Source: Gp6-AA40 sp035649635
Lineage (GTDB): Bacteria > Acidobacteriota > Vicinamibacteria > Vicinamibacterales > UBA2999
Assembly: GCA_035649635.1 (NCBI GenBank)
Contig: DASRJE010000209.1
Span: 22,488-86,487, forward strand
Direction of reading: 5' to 3'
DNA length: 64,000 nucleotides
The position numbers and the translations under genes were made by a program. Positions 1 to 8,118 of the stretch are shown here, piece after piece; position 1 is the first letter of the stretch, and every line of letters begins with the position of its first letter. A model generated the notes under the pieces. The model was not told the DNA's origin and did no database searches. It was given only the letters and a program-made list of their open reading frames with translations.

Positions 1-39
1 GACGAGGCATACGCGACGACCGAAAGGTGCAAAGACCAC
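1..39 (-). CDS. Possible 5' end of an unidentified gene running off the left edge
   Basis: On the minus strand a GTG at position 39 opens a frame reading V-V-F-A-P-F-G-R-R-V-C-L-V to the window edge. It is preceded by a strong AAGGAGG ribosome binding site at about 45-51, five bases before the GTG. Only 13 codons are visible, so no function can be given. Gene direction matches the upstream cupin and NHL genes. A CATAAT box at 119-124 and the 16-base motif at 155-170 lie at a reasonable distance to act as its promoter region. The start rests only on the ribosome binding site. Confidence 0.35.
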   Translation of the reverse strand, partial: MVFAPFGRRVCLV

Positions 40-118
40 TGGTCCCTCCTTGATGATGCCGGTGAACCGGTAAAGGAGGCGCGCGCCGGGGACAGCACCC
101 GCAAACGCGGCCGAGCGG

Positions 119-170
119 ATTATGAAGCGCGCGGACCGTGAAGCAAAGGCGGAATTGTTATCAATTGTCA
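119..170 (-). promoter_or_regulatory. Candidate promoter with 16-base operator-like motif (copy 1)
   Basis: The plus strand at 155-170 reads TTGTTATCAATTGTCA, and the same 16 bases recur at 4340-4355. On the minus strand the motif is followed after 30 bases by CATAAT (119-124), a good -10 box. The second copy is followed by CATAAT after 32 bases. The core CAATTG is self-complementary. Shared sequence, orientation and spacing suggest a common regulator for the gene at the left edge and the bicupin gene. The regulator is unknown. Confidence 0.4.
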
Positions 171-202
171 TCCTTCGCCCGCCTTCGCGGGCTTCGGATG
201 AC
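167..202. repeat. Imperfect palindrome downstream of the cupin gene
   Basis: The outer arms GTCATCC and GGATGAC and the inner arms CCCGC and GCGGG fold around CTTCG. It lies six bases after the cupin stop codon. It could act as a terminator for the minus-strand operon, but there is no T-run. It more closely resembles the extragenic palindromes seen elsewhere in the window. Confidence 0.5.
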
Positions 203-208
203 AGGTCC

Positions 209-775
209 CTACTTCTTCAAGAGCGGATGCACGTACCCTGCTGGCAGCACGTGATCGGGATCCGGCCGGACCGACACATAGTCCACGTGATCGTCGACGT
301 CGGTGAAGCCGTGATAGACGCCGGCCGGGATGATGACGATGTCGCCGGGGCCGACCTTGCGTGTCTGCGCGGCCTGGCGGAACGTGCCCTGGTTGCTGGG
401 ACCGACGGCAACCTTCACGACTTCGCTGTCCGCGGCGAGCGGCTTCACGGCGTCGACGGTCCCACCCGTCAGCAGCGTCCCGGATCCGGAGACGATGTAG
501 TAAACCTCGGTCACGTGTTCGTGGTTAATCGCGCCTACCGGAGCGCCTGGCTTCGTCTTGCCGCGACGCAGCACGCCGACGCTGACGTTGTACTTGCCAA
601 TGTCCACGACCCTCATCTGCCGATCCCCGCCCCCGGTGGGCGCGTTGATGACGGCTTGTACTTCGGCGGCCGTGATGTCGGTCGCAACCGTGGGCGGCAG
701 TGCGCCCTGTGTGAACGTGCCGGCCTGCGACAGAGTCAGCAGGACGCAGACGGCAGCAACAATGATGCGATTCAT
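209..775 (-). CDS. Secreted single-domain cupin protein
   Basis: The 188-residue protein begins with a Sec signal peptide (residues 1-24, hydrophobic core IIVAAVCVLLTL). The rest is one cupin barrel: motif 1 around HEHVTEVYYI (85-94) and motif 2 GDIVIIPAGVYHGF (about 144-157). The two motif-1 histidines, the motif-1 glutamate and the motif-2 histidine are present, so it probably binds a metal in the periplasm. The ATG at 775 was chosen because GGGAGGA lies just upstream; an in-frame ATG at 790 overlaps the stop codon of the preceding NHL gene. It is the third gene of a minus-strand run bicupin-NHL-cupin and is probably translationally coupled to the NHL gene. Substrate unknown. Confidence 0.85.
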   Translation of the reverse strand: MNRIIVAAVCVLLTLSQAGTFTQGALPPTVATDITAAEVQAVINAPTGGGDRQMRVVDIGKYNVSVGVLRRGKTKPGAPVGAINHEHVTEVYYIVSGSGTLLTGGTVDAVKPLAADSEVVKVAVGPSNQGTFRQAAQTRKVGPGDIVIIPAGVYHGFTDVDDHVDYVSVRPDPDHVLPAGYVHPLLKK

Positions 776-789
776 GAAGGATCCTCCCA

Positions 790-3084
790 TCACTTCTTCA
801 CCCATTTTTGCAGGCACCCGCCCGAAGGACTCGCGTCGCATCCGCCAGTCAGTCCCGCGAAGACGTTGCCCTCGTTGTCGGCGCCCATGCCCTCGGGTCG
901 CGTTCCCTGGACGTAGTAGCGGAGCGAACCATCCTTCGCGCTGCCGATCCTGATGCCGTTGCCCCAGCCGGGATTGCGCACCACGTTCCCGCCGCCCTCG
1001 GGCGCCTGCGGGGGACCGCCGATGATCTGACTCGACTCGGAGTCGGCGACGATGAGCGTGTCGTCTTTCAGGATCGCGATGCCGCTCGGCCTGCCGAAGT
1101 GGCGCCATTCGTCGACGAACTGCAAGTTGCGATCGAAGACCTGCACGCGGTTGTTCGAGCGATCCGCGACGAACAGCCGTCCCTGCGAGTCGAACGCCAG
1201 CGCGTGGGGGCCCATGAACTCGCCCGGCGCCGTCCCCATCTTTCCGTACTGCGCGACGAACGTTCCGTCCGTCTTGAGCCGCACCAGCCGATCGCCATCC
1301 TGCTGCGCGTCGGTCGGCCGCGGCCAATGCCCGTCGGCGACGATGATGTCGCCGTTCGGTGCGATCTCACACGCGGTCGGCCCGATGAATACGTCGGTAC
1401 CAGCCTTAGAAACGCCCGCCTTGCCGAGCGTCAACAGCACCTTCCCGTCGGGGCTGAACTTGAACAGCTGGAAGCCACGCCCTTTCGTCGCGGGATTGTC
1501 TGCGAACGGTCCGCTGTCGCCGGCCCAGAAGTTCCCGTCGCGGTCCTGACAGAATCCGTGCGCCTGCACGAACATGCCGTTGCCGAAGCGGCGGTCGACG
1601 TTGCCCGCTGCGTCGATGTGCAGGATCGGCGGCTCCGATCGGTGATGCAGCCACGTGCCGCCCTTGCCGTCCGGAATGATGCCGATGGCGGCGCCTGGCT
1701 TGATGTCGCCGAGTCGCGGCCAATTCGGGATCACGCGATACGGGTTTGCCATCGTGCTGGTCCACGGCGGATAGCCGCCGCGCGCCTGACCCGGGGGCGG
1801 GAACCCGCGCGTCCCCGCACCCTGTTGCGACGCAGGCGATGCGGGAGCGGCCGACGCGGGAGCAGCTTGATTCGGCGCAACGGGCGTCGCCGCGAGTTGC
1901 TCGGGCGTCAGCGCGCTGGACGGCAGCGTGTTCGAGAAACCCTTGAAGCGGAAACGTTGGACGCGGTTTCCTGGCGCGACTTCGACCACGACCAGATCGC
2001 CCTTCGAGTTCGCGGCCAGATGATGCGCGCCCTGAAAGTCGCCGGCTGCGGCACTCCGCGTACCGAACTGGTAGAGGATCGTGAGGCTCTTGCGATCCAT
2101 CACGACGATGTGCGAGTTGCCGTAGTCGGCGAGGTACATGAACTGCTGGGCGCGTTCGGGCGAAAATGCAATGCCCGCCACCGAGCCGTTCGCTGGTCCC
2201 GTCCGGTTGATGAAGGTTTGCGCGACGAACTTTCCGTCGGGTGAGAACACCTGCAGACGGCGATTCTGCCGGTCGGCCACGTAAACGAAATCGTCGTTCG
2301 ACACCTTCACGGCGTGCACGGGTCCGCCGAACTGCTGCGGGCCCGGGCCGTCGATATCGAACGCGGCCGTGCCGCGTCCGGCGGCGGCTGGCTGCGCATC
2401 GACCGGCGCGTTGCCGAAGGCGCCCCACATACGCTTGAACGCGCCGGTGTTGGCGTCGAGCACCATCACGCGGCGATTGCCGTAGCCGTCCGCGATGTAC
2501 AGCTCGTTGGTCTTCTGATGGACGAACGCGTCGGCCGGCTTGTTGACGCTCTTGGTGTCGGCATTCCCGCCGCTCTTGTCGGGTCCGCCGATCTGCAGCA
2601 GGAACTTTCCGTCCTTGGTGAACTTCAGCAGCATGTCATCGGAGCGTTTGGTCAGCGACGTCGAGGTCGGACTGCTGCCGCCGATCCAGACGTTGTCCTT
2701 GTTGTCGACGAACACGCCGTGCTCACTGTCAGGCCAGTCGAACCCATTGCCGGGTCCGCCCCAGGCGCGCAGGAATTTCCCATCGGCATCGAACTCGAGC
2801 AGCGGTGGTGCCGCCTGCGCGCGCTGCGCGTCGGGTATCGTGCGCGGACGATGGAGTACCCAGATGTGGTCGTGGCTGTCGACAGCCACACCCGGCGTTT
2901 GCCCGAGCACCCAGTTATTGGGCAGCTTCGGTGGCCACGAGGCATCCACTTCGAAGACCGGGAATTGTTTCGCGGTCGAGGACGATTGCGCCTGAGCGCG
3001 ATCGTTCGAGAGAGTCGCGACCGATGCCACCACGACGAGGGCCGCAGCCACGACGCCGAGATTCCGCCATATTGGTCGATTCAT
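790..3084 (-). CDS. Secreted NHL-repeat beta-propeller protein (long form)
   Basis: The 764-residue exported protein has a signal peptide ending near A-Q-A-Q at residue 33. Repeated NHL-type blades follow (for example GVAVDSHDHIWV, GVFVDNKDNVWIGG, ALAFDSQGRLFVADRSNNRVQVF). Two propeller-like halves are separated by a proline/alanine-rich linker around residues 405-445, making it about twice the length of the other NHL proteins here. Such proteins are often automatically labelled peptidyl-alpha-hydroxyglycine amidating lyase-like, but nothing here proves lyase activity; a binding or scaffold role is equally possible. It lies between two cupin genes in the same direction, suggesting a shared periplasmic task. 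Start at ATG 3084. Confidence 0.85.
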   Translation of the reverse strand: MNRPIWRNLGVVAAALVVVASVATLSNDRAQAQSSSTAKQFPVFEVDASWPPKLPNNWVLGQTPGVAVDSHDHIWVLHRPRTIPDAQRAQAAPPLLEFDADGKFLRAWGGPGNGFDWPDSEHGVFVDNKDNVWIGGSSPTSTSLTKRSDDMLLKFTKDGKFLLQIGGPDKSGGNADTKSVNKPADAFVHQKTNELYIADGYGNRRVMVLDANTGAFKRMWGAFGNAPVDAQPAAAGRGTAAFDIDGPGPQQFGGPVHAVKVSNDDFVYVADRQNRRLQVFSPDGKFVAQTFINRTGPANGSVAGIAFSPERAQQFMYLADYGNSHIVVMDRKSLTILYQFGTRSAAAGDFQGAHHLAANSKGDLVVVEVAPGNRVQRFRFKGFSNTLPSSALTPEQLAATPVAPNQAAPASAAPASPASQQGAGTRGFPPPGQARGGYPPWTSTMANPYRVIPNWPRLGDIKPGAAIGIIPDGKGGTWLHHRSEPPILHIDAAGNVDRRFGNGMFVQAHGFCQDRDGNFWAGDSGPFADNPATKGRGFQLFKFSPDGKVLLTLGKAGVSKAGTDVFIGPTACEIAPNGDIIVADGHWPRPTDAQQDGDRLVRLKTDGTFVAQYGKMGTAPGEFMGPHALAFDSQGRLFVADRSNNRVQVFDRNLQFVDEWRHFGRPSGIAILKDDTLIVADSESSQIIGGPPQAPEGGGNVVRNPGWGNGIRIGSAKDGSLRYYVQGTRPEGMGADNEGNVFAGLTGGCDASPSGGCLQKWVKK

Positions 3085-3101
3085 GAATTCGCTCCGTCGG
3101 T

Positions 3102-3163
3102 GGGCAGGTCTGAAGACCTGCCCCTACGATCACCGTACGTAGAGGCGGGTCTGTAGACCCGCC
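3102..3163. repeat. Two adjacent extragenic palindromes
   Basis: Two hairpin-forming units sit between the bicupin and NHL genes. One is at 3102-3123 (arms GGGCAGGTCT/AGACCTGCCC) and one at 3144-3163 (arms GGCGGGTCT/AGACCCGCC). They are related to each other (a GGGTCT/AGACCC-type core) and to the hairpin at 58205-58230. They look like REP-type elements and may also attenuate transcription or protect mRNA ends within this operon. Confidence 0.65.
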
Positions 3164-3168
3164 GTCGA

Positions 3169-4254
3169 TCACTTCACCGCGTAATTGTCGTCCCAGCGGA
3201 TGTTCAGCCAGAAGATGTCAGGCGATACCTGGCTGAAGCCGTGGTAGAAGTTCGACGGATGAAAGAACACGTCGCCCGCCTTGGTCACCACTGACACGCC
3301 CGTGTTGGGCACGCGTTCGCCGTCCTTCACCTGATAGCCCGTGTTCACCGTGGCGCCGCCCGCGAGCACGTACCACGTGTCGATGGTCTGCTCGTGCAAC
3401 TCCACCGTCGGCGTACCGTTCCACCGCAAGTTCACGTTGTATCGTCCGCCTTCGATGAGCCGAGTGTTGACCGACTTCTTCAGGCGCATGCCGGCCATGA
3501 TCTGATCGAGCTGCTCCTTCGAGAAGAACAGCTCGCCGCTACCGCCGTAGCTGTAAGGCAGCGCCTGCTGGCTTCCGGCGGGCAGCGCCGGTCCGCGGGC
3601 TGCGGGAGGAGCAGCGCCTGCGCCCGGCGCACCGGCGCGCGCCGCGCGCGCTTCAGCTGCTCCTTCACGGGGCGCACCGCCCGCGCGCGCACCACCCCCG
3701 CGGCCGAGGAGGCCGTTGAGATTGCCTGCGCCCATCGGAGAGTCGGGCGGCCAGTCGGTGTCCCATCGCACGTTGAGCCACGTGATGTTGGTGTCGACGC
3801 CGCTCACGCCGTGGGGAAGCCCGGAGGGGATGTAGACAATGTCGCCCACCTTGATCTTGCGGCTCTGGCCGCCGAGGATTTTGCCTTTCTCGAGCACGCC
3901 TCCCGTGGTCAGCGTGCCGCCCCCCTCGAGCACCACCCAGAGGTCCGCGGTGATCGGGTGGACCAGTCCAGTTTCGGCGGCCGTGATGCGCCGAATGTTG
4001 ACGTTGTACTTACCGCCCTCGATCATGCGAAGCGTCTGGAGCTTCTTCGCATCCATATCCTTCAGGTGCTGCGCCAGCTGCTCCTTGGGAATGGATATCG
4101 AATGGTCCTTGGGCGCCTGCTCGAGGATGACTGTCCGACCTTCACCGCCCTGTCCGCGGCCCCCGCCGCCGGCGGGTGCCTGCGCGCCGTTCTGCGCGAT
4201 GGCGATCGATCCGCAAACCACGATGAAAGCCGCCCAGATTGCTGTCTTCCGCAT
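3169..4254 (-). CDS. Secreted bicupin protein
   Basis: The 361-residue protein has a Sec signal (cleavage near A-I-A-Q, residue 20) and two tandem cupin domains at about 70-163 and 250-355. They are joined by a glycine/alanine/arginine-rich low-complexity linker (about 180-230). Each domain repeats the pattern R-x-I-E-G-G-x-Y-N-V-N and a motif 2 (GDIVYIPSGLPHGV; GDVFFHPSNFYHGF), showing internal duplication. The first domain has only H99 in motif 1; the second has H297. Metal sites may therefore be incomplete compared with canonical cupins. First gene of the minus operon bicupin-NHL-cupin; AAAGGA precedes ATG 4254. It is divergent from the TAXI operon, with a shared operator-like motif between them. 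Substrate not inferable. Confidence 0.85.
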   Translation of the reverse strand: MRKTAIWAAFIVVCGSIAIAQNGAQAPAGGGGRGQGGEGRTVILEQAPKDHSISIPKEQLAQHLKDMDAKKLQTLRMIEGGKYNVNIRRITAAETGLVHPITADLWVVLEGGGTLTTGGVLEKGKILGGQSRKIKVGDIVYIPSGLPHGVSGVDTNITWLNVRWDTDWPPDSPMGAGNLNGLLGRGGGARAGGAPREGAAEARAARAGAPGAGAAPPAARGPALPAGSQQALPYSYGGSGELFFSKEQLDQIMAGMRLKKSVNTRLIEGGRYNVNLRWNGTPTVELHEQTIDTWYVLAGGATVNTGYQVKDGERVPNTGVSVVTKAGDVFFHPSNFYHGFSQVSPDIFWLNIRWDDNYAVK

Positions 4255-4301
4255 GATTGTTCCTTTGCTTGGCTTCGGGCGCGAAACCCCTGGCGTCGCG
4301 A

Positions 4302-4355
4302 ATTATGCGCGGGCGCCACGTGGGCTGCAGCCGATGCATTTGTTATCAATTGTCA
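4302..4355 (-). promoter_or_regulatory. Bicupin promoter region with 16-base operator-like motif (copy 2)
   Basis: TTGTTATCAATTGTCA at 4340-4355 is identical to 155-170. On the minus strand it is followed after 32 bases by CATAAT (4302-4307), which lies about 48 bases before the bicupin start. No good -35 hexamer is seen, so an activator bound at the 16-base motif is plausible. It could also influence the divergent TATAAT promoter at 4394. Confidence 0.45.
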
Positions 4356-4393
4356 CTGCCAGGGGAGCCGCGCACGAACGGTTTGGCTTCCCG

Positions 4394-4399
4394 TATAAT
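4394..4399 (+). promoter_or_regulatory. TATAAT -10 box of the TAXI-kinase-regulator operon
   Basis: A perfect TATAAT lies 28 bases upstream of the GTG start at 4428, and the ribosome binding site GGGGGAGAGG (4414-4423) falls between them. No convincing -35 hexamer is present at 17-base spacing. The operator-like motif at 4340-4355 ends 38 bases upstream, so activated transcription is possible. Confidence 0.55.
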
Positions 4400-4427
4400 C
4401 CCGCTTCGTCCGTGGGGGAGAGGGTCT

Positions 4428-5549
4428 GTGACCACGACGTCATCTCGTTTCCGATCCCGCGCGCATCGTCGTGTGAACACAGTATCTGGCAAACCGGCTT
4501 CACGCCGGTTCGCGATTATGTCTGGCAAACCGGCTTCACGCCGGTTCGCGATTATGTCTGGCAAACCGGCTTCTCGCCGCTTCGCGATGGCGTGTCGCAA
4601 GCCGGCTCGACGCCGGTTCGTGTTTGCCCTGCTGCTGGTTTCGCTGTGCGCCGCCTGCTCGTCGGGGGCCGCGGCTCCGCCGCCGCAACAGCTCACCTTG
4701 TGGTCCGGCATCGCGCCGGCGTTCACCAGCGATCTGATCCAGCGCTTCAACAAAGCGGTGCCCCAGGCGCAGATCGACCTGCAGCCGACGTCGGGTGGGG
4801 TCGTCGCCGTGTCAGCAGTAGACGCCGGGCAAGGGCAGTTGGGCCTCGCCCAGTCAGACGTCGTGTACCTCGCATACCGCCGTGGCATTGAGGACAACAA
4901 GTATCCGCATACGAACCTGCGCGCCATCGCGGTACTGTGGGTCAACACCTTCCACATGCTGGTCCGGCGCGACAGCCCGTTCCAGTCAATCGCGGATCTG
5001 AAGGGCCGGCGCGTCGGTATCATCCCGAAGGGAACGTCGGGCGAGTTCTCAACTCGGATCGTGCTCGCGGCTTACGGCATGAACTCCGACGACGTGCAGG
5101 CGATCTTCCAGCCCACAGACAGCCTCGTGCCAAAGCTGGGGTCGGGCCAGATTGACGCGGTGTTCAGCGCAAACCCGCTCATGCCGGCCACGGCGATCGC
5201 GCTCAGCCACACCGTCCCGCTCCGCTTGCTGCCGATTGGCCGCAGGGAGGTCAACCGGCTGCGCGGCAGCTATCCCTTCCTCAGACCGGTGACCGTCGCG
5301 GGCAACCAGCTCCGAGGGCAGAACCAGCCGATCGAGACGCTCGGCGCGGAGTGGCTACTCGTCTGTCGCAGCGATCTCTCCGAGGATCTCGTCTATCAGT
5401 TGACGCGCGCGTTCTTCGATCAGCTGCCGGCCCTCGCGCGCGATCACGGAGAAGCCGCGCTCATCGATCCAGAGCAGGCGCCCGCCGCGCCAATCCCCCT
5501 GCACGCCGGTGCAGCCCGCTACTACCGCGAGCGCGAGATCCTGCGATGA
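4428..5549 (+). CDS. TAXI-type (TRAP/NMT1-like) solute-binding lipoprotein with repeat-encoded N-terminal extension
   Basis: The conserved part is a TAXI-family periplasmic binding protein of about 300 residues. Features include the opening L-W-S-G-I-A, G-G-V-V-A-V-S-A-V near the ligand pocket, LRAIAVLWVNTFHMLVR, and the LKGRRVGIIPKGTSGEF hinge stretch. A hydrophobic segment FVFALLLVSLCAAC ends in a lipobox-like cysteine, so it is probably a lipoprotein. Translation most likely begins at GTG 4428, which follows a strong GGGGGAGAGG ribosome binding site. That places about 60 arginine-rich residues before the signal segment, mostly from the 36-bp repeats. Later in-frame ATGs (4518, 4554, 4587) lack ribosome binding sites. 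The stop overlaps the kinase start (ATGA). No TRAP permease is nearby, so it may serve signalling rather than uptake. Confidence 0.8.
   Translation: MTTTSSRFRSRAHRRVNTVSGKPASRRFAIMSGKPASRRFAIMSGKPASRRFAMACRKPARRRFVFALLLVSLCAACSSGAAAPPPQQLTLWSGIAPAFTSDLIQRFNKAVPQAQIDLQPTSGGVVAVSAVDAGQGQLGLAQSDVVYLAYRRGIEDNKYPHTNLRAIAVLWVNTFHMLVRRDSPFQSIADLKGRRVGIIPKGTSGEFSTRIVLAAYGMNSDDVQAIFQPTDSLVPKLGSGQIDAVFSANPLMPATAIALSHTVPLRLLPIGRREVNRLRGSYPFLRPVTVAGNQLRGQNQPIETLGAEWLLVCRSDLSEDLVYQLTRAFFDQLPALARDHGEAALIDPEQAPAAPIPLHAGAARYYREREILR
4485..4628 (+). repeat. Four tandem 36-bp palindromic repeats translated in frame
   Basis: Four units of exactly 36 bp lie at 4485-4520, 4521-4556, 4557-4592 and 4593-4628. Units 1 and 2 are identical, unit 3 diverges and unit 4 is most degenerate, merging into the signal peptide. 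Each carries a hairpin AACCGGC-TTCAC-GCCGGTT or a variant. In frame each encodes 12 residues, SGKPASRRFAIM in the first copies. There are no spacers, so this is not CRISPR. Confidence 0.9.
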
Positions 5550-7420
5550 TCGAAACCGAGCCCGCCTCCGCCAAGGCTACTGCGGACGAGCCACAGGAGG
5601 TGAGGGCCGAGCGGCGACAGCCCGTTGTCGATGCGTTCGGATGGATCCGCCGACGTGTCACGTTCGGCAGCCGGCGCGTGACCGACGGCGCCGTTCGTCT
5701 GCCGACCGTCATATCCTTTGTCGTCGCGATGTTCGTGGCGACCATGGCGCTGGTGTGGTTCGGCTACGTGGCCACGCGAGAGTGGCGCAGCGGCACGAAT
5801 CTGATCCTGGAGCGCCGCGCCACCGAGGCGCTCGCTCTTATGCGCGCGGCGCTCAACCTCGATATGAAAGGGGCTTGGATTACGACCCTCGTCCCGTTCA
5901 ACGCCACGATGCTGGACGAAGATCCGCCATACAACATGTTTCAGGTCTCGGCGCGGACCTTTGCACGGTTCCCATATCCCGAGTCCATCGTGCTGTGGAA
6001 GCACACCGGATCGGATGAAGGAAACACCTACGTGTTCAACCGCGCCGACCGCCAACCCCTGTGGGAGACGCGGCCCTTGTCGGACGACCCATTCCCGGTG
6101 GTGCTGATCCGCGACCCGGCCGCGCTGGCTGGACTTGTCGCTGACATCCGGAAGCATGCGACGGCGACGTCGCCGTTCATCGTGCTGGAGCGGCCAATCA
6201 ACGGGACGCCATATCAGATCGTCGCGCACGCGCTCTTCGCATCGGGACCGTCCCACGCGCTCCTCGGATTCATGGCCTTCACGGTCAACGAGCAGTGGCT
6301 GCACGAGCAACACGAGCAATATTTCGATCCGCTCGTGGAGCAGGTCGAGAAGATCGGCGGGGGACAGGGCCTCTCGATTACGGTGTCCGACGATGAGGGT
6401 AAAGTCGTGACGAAGGCGGCGCCGGTCGAGCCCCATGCCGGCGACCTGCACACGCGATTCGCGTTCCTCTTCATCGATCCCGCGGTCGTCAAGTCGATCC
6501 CGCCCCTCGACGATGTTCGGGGCGTCTTGGACGACAGTCGAAAGACGTCGCGCCCGACGCGAGTCCGCGAGTGGACGGTACACGTACGGACGGTGCCGGA
6601 TCAGACGCTTCTCGCGACGCTCCAGGGCGCGCGAGGCATGTTCTTCCTGATTTCGATCGCGGCAGGCGCGAGTCTGCTGGCGCTCGTCCTGACGGTTCGC
6701 GCCGACCGCGCGAGCGCAGCGCTGGCGTCGATGAAATCTGATTTCGTCGCGGCTGTGACGCACGAGTTGAAGACACCCGTGGCATCCATCCGTCTCGTAG
6801 GCGATACCCTCTCGAACGGGCGCTATACATCGACCAAGACCGTCCAGGAGTACGCCGGCTTGTTGTCGGTTGAAGCATCCCGTCTCGGTGCTTCAATCGA
6901 TAACCTGCTGACCTACGCGCGATATAGCAGTTCGCCTGCGGCGTCGGCGACCGAGCTTGCCGACGTCGAGCCAGCCGATCTGGTCGAGGACGCCTTGCAG
7001 GGATTTCGGCCGGTGCTTGCCACCCTGGAGTTCGACCTGGTCGTCGACGTGCCGCCCGATCTCCCACAGATCTGCGTCGATCGGCCGGCGATGATTCAGG
7101 CGCTCGACAACCTCGTGGACAACGCGATCAAGTACTCGACGACGCAGAAGTACCTGGCCGTGAACGGCACGGCCACCGCCAAGAACGTCACGCTGACCGT
7201 CCGGGATCGCGGGACGGGAATCGCTCGCAAGGATCTGTCGCGTGTGTTCGAACGGTTCTATCGCGGCGGCAACGTCACCGTCAGCGGCAGCGGCCTCGGG
7301 CTGCCGATCGCGAAACGCATCATCGAAAGTCATGGAGGGCGGATCGCCGTGCGCAGCTCCGTGGGATCGGGAACCGAAGTCGACGTGACGCTGCCAATCG
7401 GCCGGCGTCGAAGCGCGTAA
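5546..7420 (+). CDS. Membrane sensor histidine kinase
   Basis: The 624-residue kinase has TM1 at about 54-75, a large periplasmic sensor region of about 290 residues with no recognised fold, and TM2 at about 365-384. A HisKA domain with phospho-acceptor H406 in AAVTHELKTP follows, then a HATPase domain with N box DNLVDNAIKY (521-530), G1 DRGTGIA and G2 GSGLGLPIAK. The start ATG 5546 overlaps the TAXI stop (ATGA), so the two are translationally coupled. The regulator follows 11 bp after the stop. Tight coupling to a binding protein suggests the lipoprotein delivers ligand to the periplasmic domain. Residues 6-15 (PASAKATADE) are encoded by a dispersed DNA repeat (see 5561-5591). Confidence 0.9.
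   Translation: MIETEPASAKATADEPQEVRAERRQPVVDAFGWIRRRVTFGSRRVTDGAVRLPTVISFVVAMFVATMALVWFGYVATREWRSGTNLILERRATEALALMRAALNLDMKGAWITTLVPFNATMLDEDPPYNMFQVSARTFARFPYPESIVLWKHTGSDEGNTYVFNRADRQPLWETRPLSDDPFPVVLIRDPAALAGLVADIRKHATATSPFIVLERPINGTPYQIVAHALFASGPSHALLGFMAFTVNEQWLHEQHEQYFDPLVEQVEKIGGGQGLSITVSDDEGKVVTKAAPVEPHAGDLHTRFAFLFIDPAVVKSIPPLDDVRGVLDDSRKTSRPTRVREWTVHVRTVPDQTLLATLQGARGMFFLISIAAGASLLALVLTVRADRASAALASMKSDFVAAVTHELKTPVASIRLVGDTLSNGRYTSTKTVQEYAGLLSVEASRLGASIDNLLTYARYSSSPAASATELADVEPADLVEDALQGFRPVLATLEFDLVVDVPPDLPQICVDRPAMIQALDNLVDNAIKYSTTQKYLAVNGTATAKNVTLTVRDRGTGIARKDLSRVFERFYRGGNVTVSGSGLGLPIAKRIIESHGGRIAVRSSVGSGTEVDVTLPIGRRRSA
5561..5591 (+). repeat. Dispersed repeat, copy A, inside the kinase 5' end
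   Basis: This 31-base stretch matches 57256-57286 at 27 of 31 positions. Both are translated in the same frame (PASAKATADE here, PAFAQATADK there). The sequence is partly palindromic (CCGCC..GGCGG). It lies in the cytoplasmic N-terminal tail of the kinase, where an insertion would be tolerated. Confidence 0.55.
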
Positions 7421-7431
7421 ATGAACGACGT

Positions 7432-8118
7432 ATGCAGATGGCCAAGCGCGTCCTGATTATCGAAGACGACAAGGCAATCGCCAGGTTGCTTCGCGACAAC
7501 CTCGAGTACGAGGGGTTCGTCGTGGAGACGTGCGACAACGGCCACGACGCGCTCGCGACGGTGAAGCGGTTCACGCCGGATCTGCTCCTCCTCGACCTGA
7601 TGCTCCCGCACGGCGCCGACGGCTTCGACATCTGCCGGTCGCTCAGTGAGAGCCCGACGCGCGTTCCGGTCATCATCCTGTCGGCCCGTGGGCAGAAGGA
7701 GGACCGCATCAAGGGATTGACCCTCGGCGCCGACGACTACGTGACGAAGCCGTTCGCTCTCGATGAATTACTGGCGCGAGTGCACGCGGTGCTGCGCCGC
7801 ACCAAGCCGCCGATCGATCAACTGCGGCTGGGCAATACCGTCATCGACTTCCGGCGGCTGCAGGCGTACTGCGGCTCGAAGCGCGTCGAGCTGACCGATC
7901 GAGAGTTCGAGATCCTGCACTGCCTCGCGGAGCGGGCCGGCCACGTGGTGACACGGGACGAACTGCTTCACCTGGTCTGGGGCTATTCGGACGCGCCGCT
8001 CACGCGCACCGTGGACAACTTCATCTTTCGGCTTCGCCACAAACTGGAGCCGGATCCGCGCCATCCCACGTACATACGCAAGGCGTACGGCGATGGATAC
8101 CGGCTGATCATTGAGTAA
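7432..8118 (+). CDS. OmpR-type response regulator
   Basis: The 228-residue protein has an N-terminal receiver domain with the acidic pair E11/D12, phospho-acceptor D55 (LLLLDLMLP) and K106 (YVTKPF). A C-terminal winged-helix DNA-binding domain ends in TYIRKAYGDGYRLI. It follows the kinase by 11 bp and is its obvious partner, making a three-gene operon with the TAXI protein. An in-frame ATG at 7438 is an equally possible start; neither has a clear ribosome binding site. Targets are unknown. The intergenic region before the bicupin gene, with its duplicated 16-base motif, is a candidate. Confidence 0.92.
   Translation: MQMAKRVLIIEDDKAIARLLRDNLEYEGFVVETCDNGHDALATVKRFTPDLLLLDLMLPHGADGFDICRSLSESPTRVPVIILSARGQKEDRIKGLTLGADDYVTKPFALDELLARVHAVLRRTKPPIDQLRLGNTVIDFRRLQAYCGSKRVELTDREFEILHCLAERAGHVVTRDELLHLVWGYSDAPLTRTVDNFIFRLRHKLEPDPRHPTYIRKAYGDGYRLIIE

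Noticed and set aside
122..953. Long open frames opposite the cupin and NHL genes
   Set aside because: They are mirror-frame artefacts of high GC content; no conserved motifs, while the minus strand encodes clear families.
4485..4628. Possible CRISPR array
   Set aside because: Repeats are directly adjacent with no spacers and are translated; no cas genes in the window.
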